Below are positions 6,460 through 14,239 of a DNA stretch of 64,000 nt, one piece after another. The translations under genes were made by a program, and so were the position numbers. Position 1 is the stretch's first letter. Every line of letters starts with the position of its first letter. The notes beneath the pieces are model-generated. The model saw only the letters and a list, made by a program, of their open reading frames with translations, was not told where the DNA came from and ran no database searches. Origin of the DNA: Catenuloplanes niger (GTDB taxonomy: Bacteria > Actinomycetota > Actinomycetes > Mycobacteriales > Micromonosporaceae); contig NZ_JAVDYC010000001.1 in assembly GCF_031458255.1 (NCBI RefSeq), forward strand, positions 620,001 through 684,000, read 5' to 3'.

Positions 6460-8336
6460 CGGTCCCTCACCTCGTTGTCGGTCGTCTCCGCGTACTCGAG
6501 GGGCACGTCGTCGAACTCGCCCCATCGGTCGTCACCGTGCGAACCGGCCGGCGCGAGCGGGCGGGACACCCGCACGAGCGTGCGGTCCACGCCGGGGTCC
6601 CGGTCGGCGCGCGGCCGGCGCCGGAAGAGCGTCGGCATCGCGAGGCCACGCGGCGCGCGGCCGGTGTCCGCGCTTCCACCGGACCGCCAGATCCGCCGGA
6701 AGCGCAGGCCGAGAAAGACCGCTAGGCCGAGCGCCAGCAGCGTGACCAGGACCAGCGCGACCGGGTTGCGGCGCTGCCCGGCCGGCTCGGCGCCGTCCGG
6801 CTGGTCCGCTCCCGGCGGCGGGTCGACGGTCAGCGGGTCCGGCGAGGCACCGTTCGCCTCGGCCGGCAGCTCCCGGCTGACCGCGGCGCCCGGGTCGACC
6901 ATCCCCCAGCCGTAGAGCGGGTCGGGGCGGCGGACGTCGCTCATCCCGTCCGCGGTGGCGAGGATCCGCTGGCGCACCTGCTCCGCGGACAGGTCCGGGT
7001 AGGCCGCGCGGACCAGCGCGGCCACGCCGGCCACGTACCCGACCGCGTAGTTGCCGCTGCTGCCCGCGCCGCCGGTGCCGCCGAGGCTGGTGACGTTCAC
7101 GCCGGGCGCGGCCACGTCCACCGTGCCCTTCCGGTAGTCGGCCACGGACTGACCGGCCGCGCCGACCCCGGCGACCCGGATCACGCCGCTCGCGGACCCG
7201 TCCGCCGGCGCGGTCCCGGTTCCGGCCGGGGCGGAGACCACCACGACCGCGCCGGCCTCGACCGCGCGCCGGATCGCCTCGGCGACGTCCTTCCGCGTGG
7301 GGTCCACGGCGGTGCCGAGCGCGAGGACGGTCGCGCCCGCGGCGACGGCCTTCGTGATGCCGGTGGTCTGGAGGTACGGCGTGGCGGTCGGCGTCGTGCT
7401 GAGGATCCGGACCGGCAGCACCATCGCGTCCGGGGCCACGCCGGTGAAGTCGCCGTCCCCGGTGGCGCGGGCCGCGACGATCGCGGCGATGGCCGTGCCG
7501 GTGCCGAGGCAGTCGACGTCCGCCGGGCTCTTCGGGTCGGTGACGTTCACGCCGGCGCGGACGCGGCTGGACAGCTGCGGGTGCAGACCGTCCACACCGG
7601 AGTCGACGACGGCCACGGTCTGGCCCTCGCCACGGCTGCGCGGCCAGGCCTTGTTCGCGGCGACCCGCAGGGCGGCCCAGTCCGGCTTCGCGCGGGTCAC
7701 GCCGGTGGTGCAGCCGCCGGGTGACGGCTTCAGCCCGGACGACGGGACCGACGGGATGCCGCCGCCGGGCTTCGTGGCCGGGTCCGGCGCGCCGGCCGGC
7801 GGGTTCTGCGCCCCGGGCCGCGGCTGGGCCGCACCGGCCGGCGGGTTCTGCGCGGCCGGCGGATTCTGTGCGCCGGCCGGCGGCTTCGGTGCCGGGCTCG
7901 CGGGCGGCTTCGAGGAGCCCGGCTGCGAGGGTTGCGGGTCGGGCGCCGCTGCCGCCTCCAGGAGGCCGTACCGCACGCCGTCGCCGTAGGCGTCCCACGG
8001 CAGGGCCAGCAGCCAGCCGGCGCCGAGTTTCGCCGGGTCGGTCAGCACGCCACCGTCCGGCTGCTTCCGCCCGGTGTTCAGGTGCAGGATCTCGGTGTAG
8101 CGGGTGGTGTCGTCGAGCAGCCGGGTGGCGATGTCGTAGAGCGTCTCCGGCCGGCCCTCGAACGCGGCCCGCACCTCGTAGTACTTCGTGTAGCTCTGCG
8201 CGCCCACGGCCAGCGCCGGCACCGGCGCCGCGATCACGGCCAACACGATCAGCACGGCCAGCACCGGTCTTGCCCGGCGGACCGTCGTCCACGTCGTCAT
8301 CTGGAACAACCTTCGGGATCGATTCGGGCGCGTCAT
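6456..8336 (-). CDS. LysM-containing, membrane-anchored S8 subtilase (mycosin-like) with lost catalytic residues
   Basis: A 626-residue exported protein. A signal peptide (RARPVLAVLIVLAVIAAPVPALA) is followed by a LysM-like domain (~48-115, YTKYYEVRAAFEGRPETLYD... WLLALPWDA), a Pro/Ala linker with repeated QNPPAGA units (~131-205), a subtilase-fold domain (~215-490), a transmembrane helix (~525-545, NPVALVLVTLLALGLAVFLG) and a charged cytoplasmic tail. The topology matches mycosins of type VII secretion. The catalytic Asp is present (VVDSG, D245), but the His motif GHGT reads G278-T-G-T and the Ser motif GTSxA reads G428-N-Y-A. Proteolysis is therefore unlikely, and a binding or scaffolding role is inferred. 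The start at 8336 overlaps the upstream stop; an alternative ATG at 8300 has GAAGG before it. Confidence 0.85.
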   Translation of the reverse strand: MTRPNRSRRLFQMTTWTTVRRARPVLAVLIVLAVIAAPVPALAVGAQSYTKYYEVRAAFEGRPETLYDIATRLLDDTTRYTEILHLNTGRKQPDGGVLTDPAKLGAGWLLALPWDAYGDGVRYGLLEAAAAPDPQPSQPGSSKPPASPAPKPPAGAQNPPAAQNPPAGAAQPRPGAQNPPAGAPDPATKPGGGIPSVPSSGLKPSPGGCTTGVTRAKPDWAALRVAANKAWPRSRGEGQTVAVVDSGVDGLHPQLSSRVRAGVNVTDPKSPADVDCLGTGTAIAAIVAARATGDGDFTGVAPDAMVLPVRILSTTPTATPYLQTTGITKAVAAGATVLALGTAVDPTRKDVAEAIRRAVEAGAVVVVSAPAGTGTAPADGSASGVIRVAGVGAAGQSVADYRKGTVDVAAPGVNVTSLGGTGGAGSSGNYAVGYVAGVAALVRAAYPDLSAEQVRQRILATADGMSDVRRPDPLYGWGMVDPGAAVSRELPAEANGASPDPLTVDPPPGADQPDGAEPAGQRRNPVALVLVTLLALGLAVFLGLRFRRIWRSGGSADTGRAPRGLAMPTLFRRRPRADRDPGVDRTLVRVSRPLAPAGSHGDDRWGEFDDVPLEYAETTDNEVRDR

Positions 8337-9127
8337 GGGATCGACCGGGACCGGTGGAGCGGGATGGCCGGCGCGGTGGAGGAGAGGTGCGATGGGCTCG
8401 GCGGCGGCTCCGGCCGCCGCGTGCCGCCGTCGCCGCCGGCCACCGATCGCAGCCCGGCCGCGGCCGTCACCCGCTGCCGGGCCGTGGCCGCGTCGGTCCC
8501 CGACCGGCGCCGCTCCCGGACCGCGGGCGCGGCACGGACCGCCCGGTCACGCTCGGCACGGACGGCTCGGTCGTCCTCCGCACCGCGCTCGGTGCGGACG
8601 GCCCGGTCGTCCTCCGCGGAGGGCTCGGCACCGGCGGTGCGGTCGTCCTCCACATCGGACCCGGCACGGACGGCCCGGCCGTTCTCCGCACCGGGCACGG
8701 CACCGGGCCGGTGATCGTCGCCGGCCGCGAGCAGGCCGGGCACGGGCGAGGCGTTCTCGTTGATCAGCAGGGTGGTCTCCCCGAACCGTTCCGGGTGCTG
8801 CCCGATGTACTCCTTGAGCCCCTTGAGACGCGGATCCCGCAGCACATAGGCGATCGCGGACCTGATCTCGGCCGGCGTGGGACCAGCGGGTTCGGCGGGA
8901 CCGGCGGTCCCCTCGCCACCGCCCGGGCCGCCTCGGAAGAGGCCGGCCGCCCAGCGCCAGGCCCGCGCCAGCCATGAGGGCCGCATGCCCTTCAGCCCTT
9001 CGTCCCACGTGGACAGGCGGTGATCCGGATTCGTCTCGCGCAGCGGGTACAGGTCGGCCCGCAGCGCCGAGGTCGCGGCCCGCAGCGCCGCGTGCGACGG
9101 CGGCGACACGTCGATTCGGGGTGCCAT
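8333..9127 (-). CDS. Hypothetical protein with 12-residue tandem repeats, in the secretion operon
   Basis: A 264-residue protein of unknown family. The N-terminal ~135 residues look folded: a segment rich in Leu/Trp (RPSWLARAWRWAAGLFRGG) and a helical part (EIRSAIAYVLRDPRLKGLKEYIGQHPERFG). The second half is low-complexity and holds four tandem 12-residue units of the type AEDDRAVRTERG, rich in Asp and Arg, then a Ser/Pro/Arg tail. There is no signal peptide or clear membrane helix, so it is probably cytoplasmic. It lies between the sigma factor (14-base gap) and the pseudo-subtilase (ATGA overlap), implying co-expression. The repeat may be a flexible or phase-variable linker. Confidence 0.7.
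   Translation of the reverse strand: MAPRIDVSPPSHAALRAATSALRADLYPLRETNPDHRLSTWDEGLKGMRPSWLARAWRWAAGLFRGGPGGGEGTAGPAEPAGPTPAEIRSAIAYVLRDPRLKGLKEYIGQHPERFGETTLLINENASPVPGLLAAGDDHRPGAVPGAENGRAVRAGSDVEDDRTAGAEPSAEDDRAVRTERGAEDDRAVRAERDRAVRAAPAVRERRRSGTDAATARQRVTAAAGLRSVAGGDGGTRRPEPPPSPSHLSSTAPAIPLHRSRSIP
8550..8693 (-). repeat. 36-bp coding tandem repeat, four copies
   Basis: The motif GTCGTCCTCC (plus-strand reading) recurs at 8570, 8606 and 8642, with a diverged copy at 8678: an exact 36-bp period. It encodes the 12-residue repeat of the hypothetical protein (units close to AEDDRAVRAERD). Unit sizes divisible by three mean copy-number change would keep the frame. Confidence 0.8.
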
Positions 9128-9141
9128 GTGTCAGCCTCTCG

Positions 9142-9690
9142 CTACCGTGCCTGGCGGGTATAGCCCCGCTCGTCGAGTGCGCCGCGCAACGCGCGCAGCG
9201 CGTAGAAGGTGCGGGACTTGACCGTGCCCGCCGGTACGTCGAGCACCTCGGCCGTCTCCGCGACCGTGCGCTCCTGGTAGTAGATCTCCACGAGCACGGT
9301 GCGGAGCCGTTCCGGCAGGGCCGCGACGGCGGCCCGGATCTCCCGGTCGTCCAGTCGTCCGTCCACGTCGATCTCGGCCGCGGGCATGTCCGGCACCGAG
9401 TCGTCCAGTGCCTCCGGCGGCCGGGACCGGGCCGCCCGGACCTGGTCGATCACGATCCGCCGGGCCACCGTGCACAGCCAGCCCCGGCTCCACCGGCCGT
9501 CCGCCATCCGCGCGTCCGGGTTCCGCCAGGCGCGCAGCATCGTCTCCTGGACCACGTCCTCGGCCCAGTGGACGTCGCCCTTGACCAGCCGCTTGACGTA
9601 CGCCAGCAGGACCGGCCGATGCACGTGCTGGAAGTGTTCGAGCGCCGCCTCCGGCGTCTCCCGCGTCGAGACCGTGCCTCGCAGGCTCAT
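9142..9690 (-). CDS. ECF-type RNA polymerase sigma factor
   Basis: A 182-residue sigma-70 family protein. Region 2 is at residues ~20-85 (FQHVHRPVLLAYVKRLVKGD... EDVVQETMLRAWRN, then GWLCTVARRIVIDQVRA). Region 4 is at ~120-175 (LPERLRTVLVEIYYQERTVAETAEVLDVPAGTVKSRTFYALRALR) with a standard helix-turn-helix. The ATG at 9690 overlaps the anti-sigma TGA as ATGA. The pair sits inside the secretion operon, so the regulon probably includes this locus. The anti-sigma gene precedes the sigma gene, the reverse of the commonest order. Confidence 0.9.
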   Translation of the reverse strand: MSLRGTVSTRETPEAALEHFQHVHRPVLLAYVKRLVKGDVHWAEDVVQETMLRAWRNPDARMADGRWSRGWLCTVARRIVIDQVRAARSRPPEALDDSVPDMPAAEIDVDGRLDDREIRAAVAALPERLRTVLVEIYYQERTVAETAEVLDVPAGTVKSRTFYALRALRGALDERGYTRQAR

Positions 9691-10478
9691 CGGTTCGTCC
9701 CGCCGAGCTCGACCGTCACCACGGTGCCGCCGTCCGGCTCGGTGACGGTGACCGCGACGACGTCCGTGAGAACCGCGTCCAGCCGGCCGGTCACGTCCCG
9801 CACCCGGCCGGTGTCCACCCAGGTGGACACGAGTGCGGTCCGGCCGTCCGCGGTCGTCGCGTGCAACTGGTACGGCTCGTCCGGGTCGAGGCCGCTGACC
9901 GTCGCCGCGACCAGCGACTCGCCGGCGACCGGCTCGCTGACCACGACGGACAGCGACACGCCGCCGGCCCGTCCGGTGGCGGCCGCGGTGACGTACGGGC
10001 CCGCCGCGCCGGGGGTGTCCCCGGCGCGGGCCAGTGACGTCACGGCGAGGCCGGCGACCAGCAGCGCGGCGCAGAACAGCGTGCCGGTGGCCGCGAGCGC
10101 GCGGGCCCGGCCGCGGTCCCGCGGCCGGCGCCGGAGCCGGCCGGCCCGGACGAGCGGCCCGACGTCCGGCGTGGCCGCGAGGTCCTCGATCAGGTCGTCC
10201 GCGGGCGTCGCCACCGGCATCGGCGCGAACCGCGCGAACGCGGACGGCGGCGGCGCGTCCCGGTCGCGGTGCAGCACGCCGAACGCGTCGAGCAGCCCGG
10301 CCCGGTGCTCGTCGCGGACCAGGGCCAGCGCGGCGACCAGCTCGACGATCTCGTCCGCGGTGCCGCGGCATGCGGCACAGACCGCGAGGTGCGCCTCGAT
10401 CTCGCCGTCCTGCGCGTCCGGGAGCGCGTCCAGGTAATAGACGCCGAGCAGTTCGGCGACGGGATGGTCGATCAGCAC
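9687..10478 (-). CDS. Membrane anti-sigma factor with zinc-binding (ZAS) motif
   Basis: A 263-residue single-pass protein. The N-terminal ~95 residues are an anti-sigma domain with H30-x3-C34-x2-C37 (HLAVCAACRG), the zinc motif of the ZAS family. A basic stretch (RLRRRPRDRGRAR) leads into a transmembrane helix around 128-150 (ALAATGTLFCAALLVAGLAVTSLA). The remaining ~110 residues are extracytoplasmic and rich in beta-strand (PYQLHATTADGRTALVSTWVDTGRV), resembling the sensor part of RskA-like proteins. It should hold the downstream sigma factor inactive until an envelope signal arrives. It lies 40 bases downstream of the DUF4913 gene in the same run of genes. Confidence 0.85.
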   Translation of the reverse strand: MLIDHPVAELLGVYYLDALPDAQDGEIEAHLAVCAACRGTADEIVELVAALALVRDEHRAGLLDAFGVLHRDRDAPPPSAFARFAPMPVATPADDLIEDLAATPDVGPLVRAGRLRRRPRDRGRARALAATGTLFCAALLVAGLAVTSLARAGDTPGAAGPYVTAAATGRAGGVSLSVVVSEPVAGESLVAATVSGLDPDEPYQLHATTADGRTALVSTWVDTGRVRDVTGRLDAVLTDVVAVTVTEPDGGTVVTVELGGTNR

Positions 10479-10518
10479 GGCACACCTCCTCCTTTCACGG
10501 ACGGCCGCACGGGACCGG

Positions 10519-10899
10519 TCAGGCCTGGACGCCGTCGGTGTACGGGACGTCCTTGAGCCGGTGGCTGCCGCGCTTGCAGCCGGCGAACGGGCCGGACGGG
10601 TCGCGCAGCACCGGCAGCGTGAGATTGAGGTGGTCGCGGTGCCAGGCGGAGAGCGACTGCAGCGCGGCGCCGGGCGCGTTCGCGTCCTGCCAGGCGAGCC
10701 ACAGCGCGTGCAGCCGGGCCACCGCCTCCAGGTGTTCCCACCACTGTGGACACCAGGGCAGCGCGGTGCTCACCTCCCGGCCGTACACCGGGAGCAGCAG
10801 TCCGTGCACCCAGGTCTTGAGCCGGCTGAGCTCCTCGGAGAACATCGGCTCCGCCATGAACAGGATGAACGGGGACTCCGGCGGTGCCTCGGCGGTCAT
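10519..10899 (-). CDS. DUF4913 domain protein
   Basis: A 126-residue soluble protein matching the DUF4913 pattern: an aromatic/Trp-rich helical core (WVHGLLLPVYGRE... LPWCPQWWEHLEAVARLHALWLAWQDA) followed by LSAWHRDHLNLTLPVLRDPSGPFAGC. Proteins of this family occur next to TraG/VirD4-type ATPases in actinomycete conjugation and transfer loci; no biochemical function is known. The ATG at 10899 overlaps the coupling-ATPase stop as ATGA, arguing for a stoichiometric partner or adaptor of that ATPase. Confidence 0.8.
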   Translation of the reverse strand: MTAEAPPESPFILFMAEPMFSEELSRLKTWVHGLLLPVYGREVSTALPWCPQWWEHLEAVARLHALWLAWQDANAPGAALQSLSAWHRDHLNLTLPVLRDPSGPFAGCKRGSHRLKDVPYTDGVQA

Positions 10900-12653
10900 C
10901 GGAACGGTCCTTCCTCGATCGGGCTGGTGACGCCGGTCGCGCGGTCGGTGATCGCGCGTTCCTCGGCCTTGGCGGCGGCGGAGATCGGCCCGGCGTCCGG
11001 TTCCTTGAACCAGGGCCGCAGCCGGATCAGCGCGGGGCGGACCCCGGTCGCGAGCAGCAGCGCGGTTCCCTTCGGCAGCGCGCGGATCCGGTCGGCCGGG
11101 AGGATCTGCTCCTGCCGGTACGATGTCGACCGGGATTTCCCGTCGCGGCCGTGCGACGTGCTGAGCGTCTTGACGTCGTGCTGGCCGACCAGCCGGGCGA
11201 CCTTGTCGACGAAGTCCGCGTCGTCCAGGCCGGCGCCGAGCAGCTTGATGGTGGCGGCGCTCCACAGCGCGTCCATCCCGGCGTCGCCCCAGACCCGCGC
11301 GCCCTGCCGGTAGCTCTGCAGCAGCGTGACCACGTTGATGCCGCGCGAGCCGAGGTGGCTGTAGAGGTCGGGCAGGTCGGAGATGCGGCAGACGTTCGCG
11401 GCCTCGTCCAGCACCGCGGTCATCGGCGGGTCGAGCCGGCCACCCATCCGTTCCGCGGCCTGCACCCCGGCGCGCATGGTCGAGTCGGCGAGCCCGGCGA
11501 TGACCCCGGCGGCCGAGCCACCGCCGTCCTTGGACAGCAGGTAGAGCGTGTCCTTGTGGAGCACGTGCGCGTCGGGCCGGAACTCCGGCGTGAACGGGTC
11601 CGGCGTCACCCAGGCCAGGATCTCCGGGTCGAGCAGGCAGGAGACGCACTGCCGGGCGGTCTCGTAGATGCCGTCCCGGGTCTCCACCGCGCCGCGTACC
11701 GTGCCCTGCAGTTGATCTGCCATGGCCGGCAGGCCGGCGTCCCGCAACAGATCCACGGGGGTACGGTCGGCGGGGTCGGCCAGCCAGCCGAGCAGATCGG
11801 TGACGGACGCGCCGCTGCGGCCGGCCGCGAGGAACAGCGCGGTGAGCGTGTTCTGCGCCGCGGAGATCCAGAAGTCCTTCTTCGCGGTGTCGTCGTTGAT
11901 CGAGGCGACGAAGTGACCGGCGAGCCGGCGCGCGCCCTCGATCGTGACGCAGACGGAGAGCATGTTCCACCACATGGCGCGCCGGGTGTGCGCGATGCCC
12001 TGCGGGTCGAACGTCCACACCGTACCCACGGCCTCGCGCTGTGCCCGTGTCACGGCGTAGACGTCGGACTTGTTCGAGGTGAGCAGCACCGGGCCCTGGG
12101 CGCGCAGCACCCGCGGGATCGCGATGCCGGTGGACTTGCCGGCCCGCGGCGCCATCAGGTCCAGCTCCACGTCCTCGAACGAGGAGCGCAGTTCCGGTCC
12201 GGCCGGGTGCAGGTCGCCGAGCAGGTTGCCGGTCTGGTCCGGCCGCGGGTCCTTGACGCCCCTGAGGGACGGGCGGAGCCCGCGGGCGCGCTCGGTGACC
12301 GCCTTCGGCAGGAACGCGGCCAGGTCCCGCGCGGTGGCCAGCCCGCCGCCCTTCTTCTCCCGCGGGCGCAGCCGGGTGATCACCTCGAATCCGACCGCGG
12401 CGGTCACGGCCAGCATCAGCAGGATGCCGCCGTAGACGGCCCAGCCGGGTGCGCCGGGCCAGAGCGCGGCCGGGCCCCGCTGCGTCAGGGTGACCAGCGC
12501 GTCCGCGGAGAACGGCGGCGGGCGCCAGCCACCGCCGGCCGCGGCGACGCCGAGCGTGCCACCGGCCGCGACCAGGCCGTAGCCGCCGAGCCCGGCCGCC
12601 ACGACCGCCATCACCGCGACACCGGTCTCGTTGCCGGGCCGTGCGCCCCTCAT
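10896..12653 (-). CDS. VirD4/TraG-like coupling ATPase
   Basis: A 585-residue ATPase with two N-terminal transmembrane helices (~11-35 and ~70-92), then a large cytoplasmic P-loop domain. Walker A is A168-PRAGKST175, Walker B is V414-LDEAANV, and the substrate-path region RGINVVTLLQSYRQGARVWG is typical of TraG/TraD proteins. This family couples substrate DNA or protein to a type IV secretion channel. The C-terminal ~90 residues are charged. ATGA overlaps join it to the VirB4-like gene upstream and the DUF4913 gene downstream. Without a relaxase nearby, the substrate may be protein or DNA processed elsewhere. Confidence 0.88.
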   Translation of the reverse strand: MRGARPGNETGVAVMAVVAAGLGGYGLVAAGGTLGVAAAGGGWRPPPFSADALVTLTQRGPAALWPGAPGWAVYGGILLMLAVTAAVGFEVITRLRPREKKGGGLATARDLAAFLPKAVTERARGLRPSLRGVKDPRPDQTGNLLGDLHPAGPELRSSFEDVELDLMAPRAGKSTGIAIPRVLRAQGPVLLTSNKSDVYAVTRAQREAVGTVWTFDPQGIAHTRRAMWWNMLSVCVTIEGARRLAGHFVASINDDTAKKDFWISAAQNTLTALFLAAGRSGASVTDLLGWLADPADRTPVDLLRDAGLPAMADQLQGTVRGAVETRDGIYETARQCVSCLLDPEILAWVTPDPFTPEFRPDAHVLHKDTLYLLSKDGGGSAAGVIAGLADSTMRAGVQAAERMGGRLDPPMTAVLDEAANVCRISDLPDLYSHLGSRGINVVTLLQSYRQGARVWGDAGMDALWSAATIKLLGAGLDDADFVDKVARLVGQHDVKTLSTSHGRDGKSRSTSYRQEQILPADRIRALPKGTALLLATGVRPALIRLRPWFKEPDAGPISAAAKAEERAITDRATGVTSPIEEGPFR

Positions 12654-14239
12654 CGGACCGCCGCCGCGGCCTCGGCCCGGCGGTCCGCCTCACCGTTCTT
12701 CACCCAGCGCGTGTTCGTGTCGTGCAGCAGCCGTTCCGCGTCGGTGATGGTCATCCGGATCGGGATGCCCGGCCGCCCACCCACCTTGATCAGGAAGCGG
12801 CCGCGGCCGGGCGGCTCGTCGTTGACGCCGGTGGCGGCCCAGCCGGGCGGCGACGACCAGGACGAGACCAGCTCGATCTCCCGGCGGGACAGTCCGACGG
12901 TACGGCCGAGGTCCTCCATCTCGGACTTGGGCAGCCCGGCGCAGACCACCATGCCGGCGCGTTCGACGAAGCCGCGCGCCTTGGCCCGGTCCGCGTCCGT
13001 ACCGACGGACTCGGCGTCCTTCAGCGTGTGGGTGATCTTCGCGTCGCCGAGGCCGAGCGACCGGTTCAGGCGGGTCAGCGCGTCGATCCGGTCGACGATG
13101 CCGGACGCGGCGCGCAGCGGGCGCCACAGCTCGTCGAGCACGGTGAAGAACCAGCGCCGCGGTGCCAGCCCGGCGTCCGCGAGCGCGTGCGCGGCCGCGA
13201 CCGTGCCCAGCCCGTCGGACCAGGCGGCGAGCATCGCGGCCGCGGTCAGCTGGGTGTCCGACTCGCCGATCCGGGAGATGTCGATGCAGACCGCGGGCGC
13301 GTCCGGGTCGATGTGGGTGGACGTGCTGGCGGAGAACGTGCCGCCGAGCGGCCCGTCCAGGATGCCGAGCAGCGACCGGTGCAGCGGGTCGACGGCGTCG
13401 CGATACCTGGTCTCCTGGCCGCGGTCGAGCGTGACCGCGCGGACCGGCTCCGGGCCCTCGGTCAGCACCGTGAGCAGGTCCGGCAGCAGGTACGCCCGCC
13501 CGGCCGCGCGTTCCCGCAGGTGCCGCAGGCAGGCCGCGAGCACGGCCTGCTCGTGGTCGCCGACGGCCTGGCCGCGCACGATGGTGAGCAGCGCCGCGAC
13601 CATGTTGAGGATCCGGCCGTCCGCCTCGGCCGCGAGCGCCTCACCGGCCGCACCGCCGATCCGCCGGGCCGCCGCGCCCATCGCGCCCGGGTCGAGCACG
13701 TTCAGGCCGCCGACGCCGCGGCCGATCGAGATCACCTGGCCGCCCAGGGCCCGTACCGTGTCGGCGTAGTCGGGTTTGAGGTCGCCGAGCACCAGCGGCG
13801 TCACGCCCTGCGCGGCCAGCCCGATCAGGATCCGGTTGACCAGTGTGGACTTGCCCAGGCCCGGCATGCCGAGCATGAACAGCGACGGGTTGGAGATGTA
13901 CCGGGCACGCATGAACCAGGACAGCGGGTCGCCGCACACGGTCGCGCCGGTGGCCAGGTGCTGGCCCAGCGGCACGCCGCTCATCGGCGCGCCGGACCCG
14001 GCGGAGAACGGCCACAGCCCGCAGGCCTGGACCGTGGTGGCGCGCCACATGGTGGGCGGGTCGACGTAGCCGACGCGGCCGCCGCCGGAGCCGGGCCAGC
14101 CATGGGTGGGCACCGCGCCGCTGCTGCGTCTCGGCCTCGCGACCGTCTCGCCGGGGTCCGGCATCTCCAGGACCGGCAGCGCGTTGCGGGCGCCGGACGC
14201 GCCCCGGCGCCAGCCGGTACCCAGGTACGACGTTCTCAC
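12650..14239 (-). CDS. VirB4/TraC-like secretion ATPase
   Basis: A 529-residue P-loop ATPase. Walker A is G124-MPGLGKST132, followed by LVLGDLKPDYADTVRALGGQVISIGRG, a pattern typical of VirB4/TrbE/HerA-type motors. Walker B-like FFTVLDELW lies near residue 375, and ITHTLKDAESVGTDADRAKARG is the region that reads like the conserved VirB4 C-terminal motif. The GTG start at 14239 overlaps the upstream TGA (GTGA) and is preceded by AGGAGG four bases away; a nearer ATG (MPDPGE) would delete a basic segment. It should power substrate translocation or assembly of the machine, together with the SCO6880-family partner. Confidence 0.85.
   Translation of the reverse strand: MRTSYLGTGWRRGASGARNALPVLEMPDPGETVARPRRSSGAVPTHGWPGSGGGRVGYVDPPTMWRATTVQACGLWPFSAGSGAPMSGVPLGQHLATGATVCGDPLSWFMRARYISNPSLFMLGMPGLGKSTLVNRILIGLAAQGVTPLVLGDLKPDYADTVRALGGQVISIGRGVGGLNVLDPGAMGAAARRIGGAAGEALAAEADGRILNMVAALLTIVRGQAVGDHEQAVLAACLRHLRERAAGRAYLLPDLLTVLTEGPEPVRAVTLDRGQETRYRDAVDPLHRSLLGILDGPLGGTFSASTSTHIDPDAPAVCIDISRIGESDTQLTAAAMLAAWSDGLGTVAAAHALADAGLAPRRWFFTVLDELWRPLRAASGIVDRIDALTRLNRSLGLGDAKITHTLKDAESVGTDADRAKARGFVERAGMVVCAGLPKSEMEDLGRTVGLSRREIELVSSWSSPPGWAATGVNDEPPGRGRFLIKVGGRPGIPIRMTITDAERLLHDTNTRWVKNGEADRRAEAAAAVR

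Noticed and set aside
9142-10485. A 447-residue form of the sigma factor
   Set aside because: The N-terminal 265 residues are an out-of-frame reading of the anti-sigma gene. The ATG at 9690 with ATGA overlap fits region 2 start and family length.
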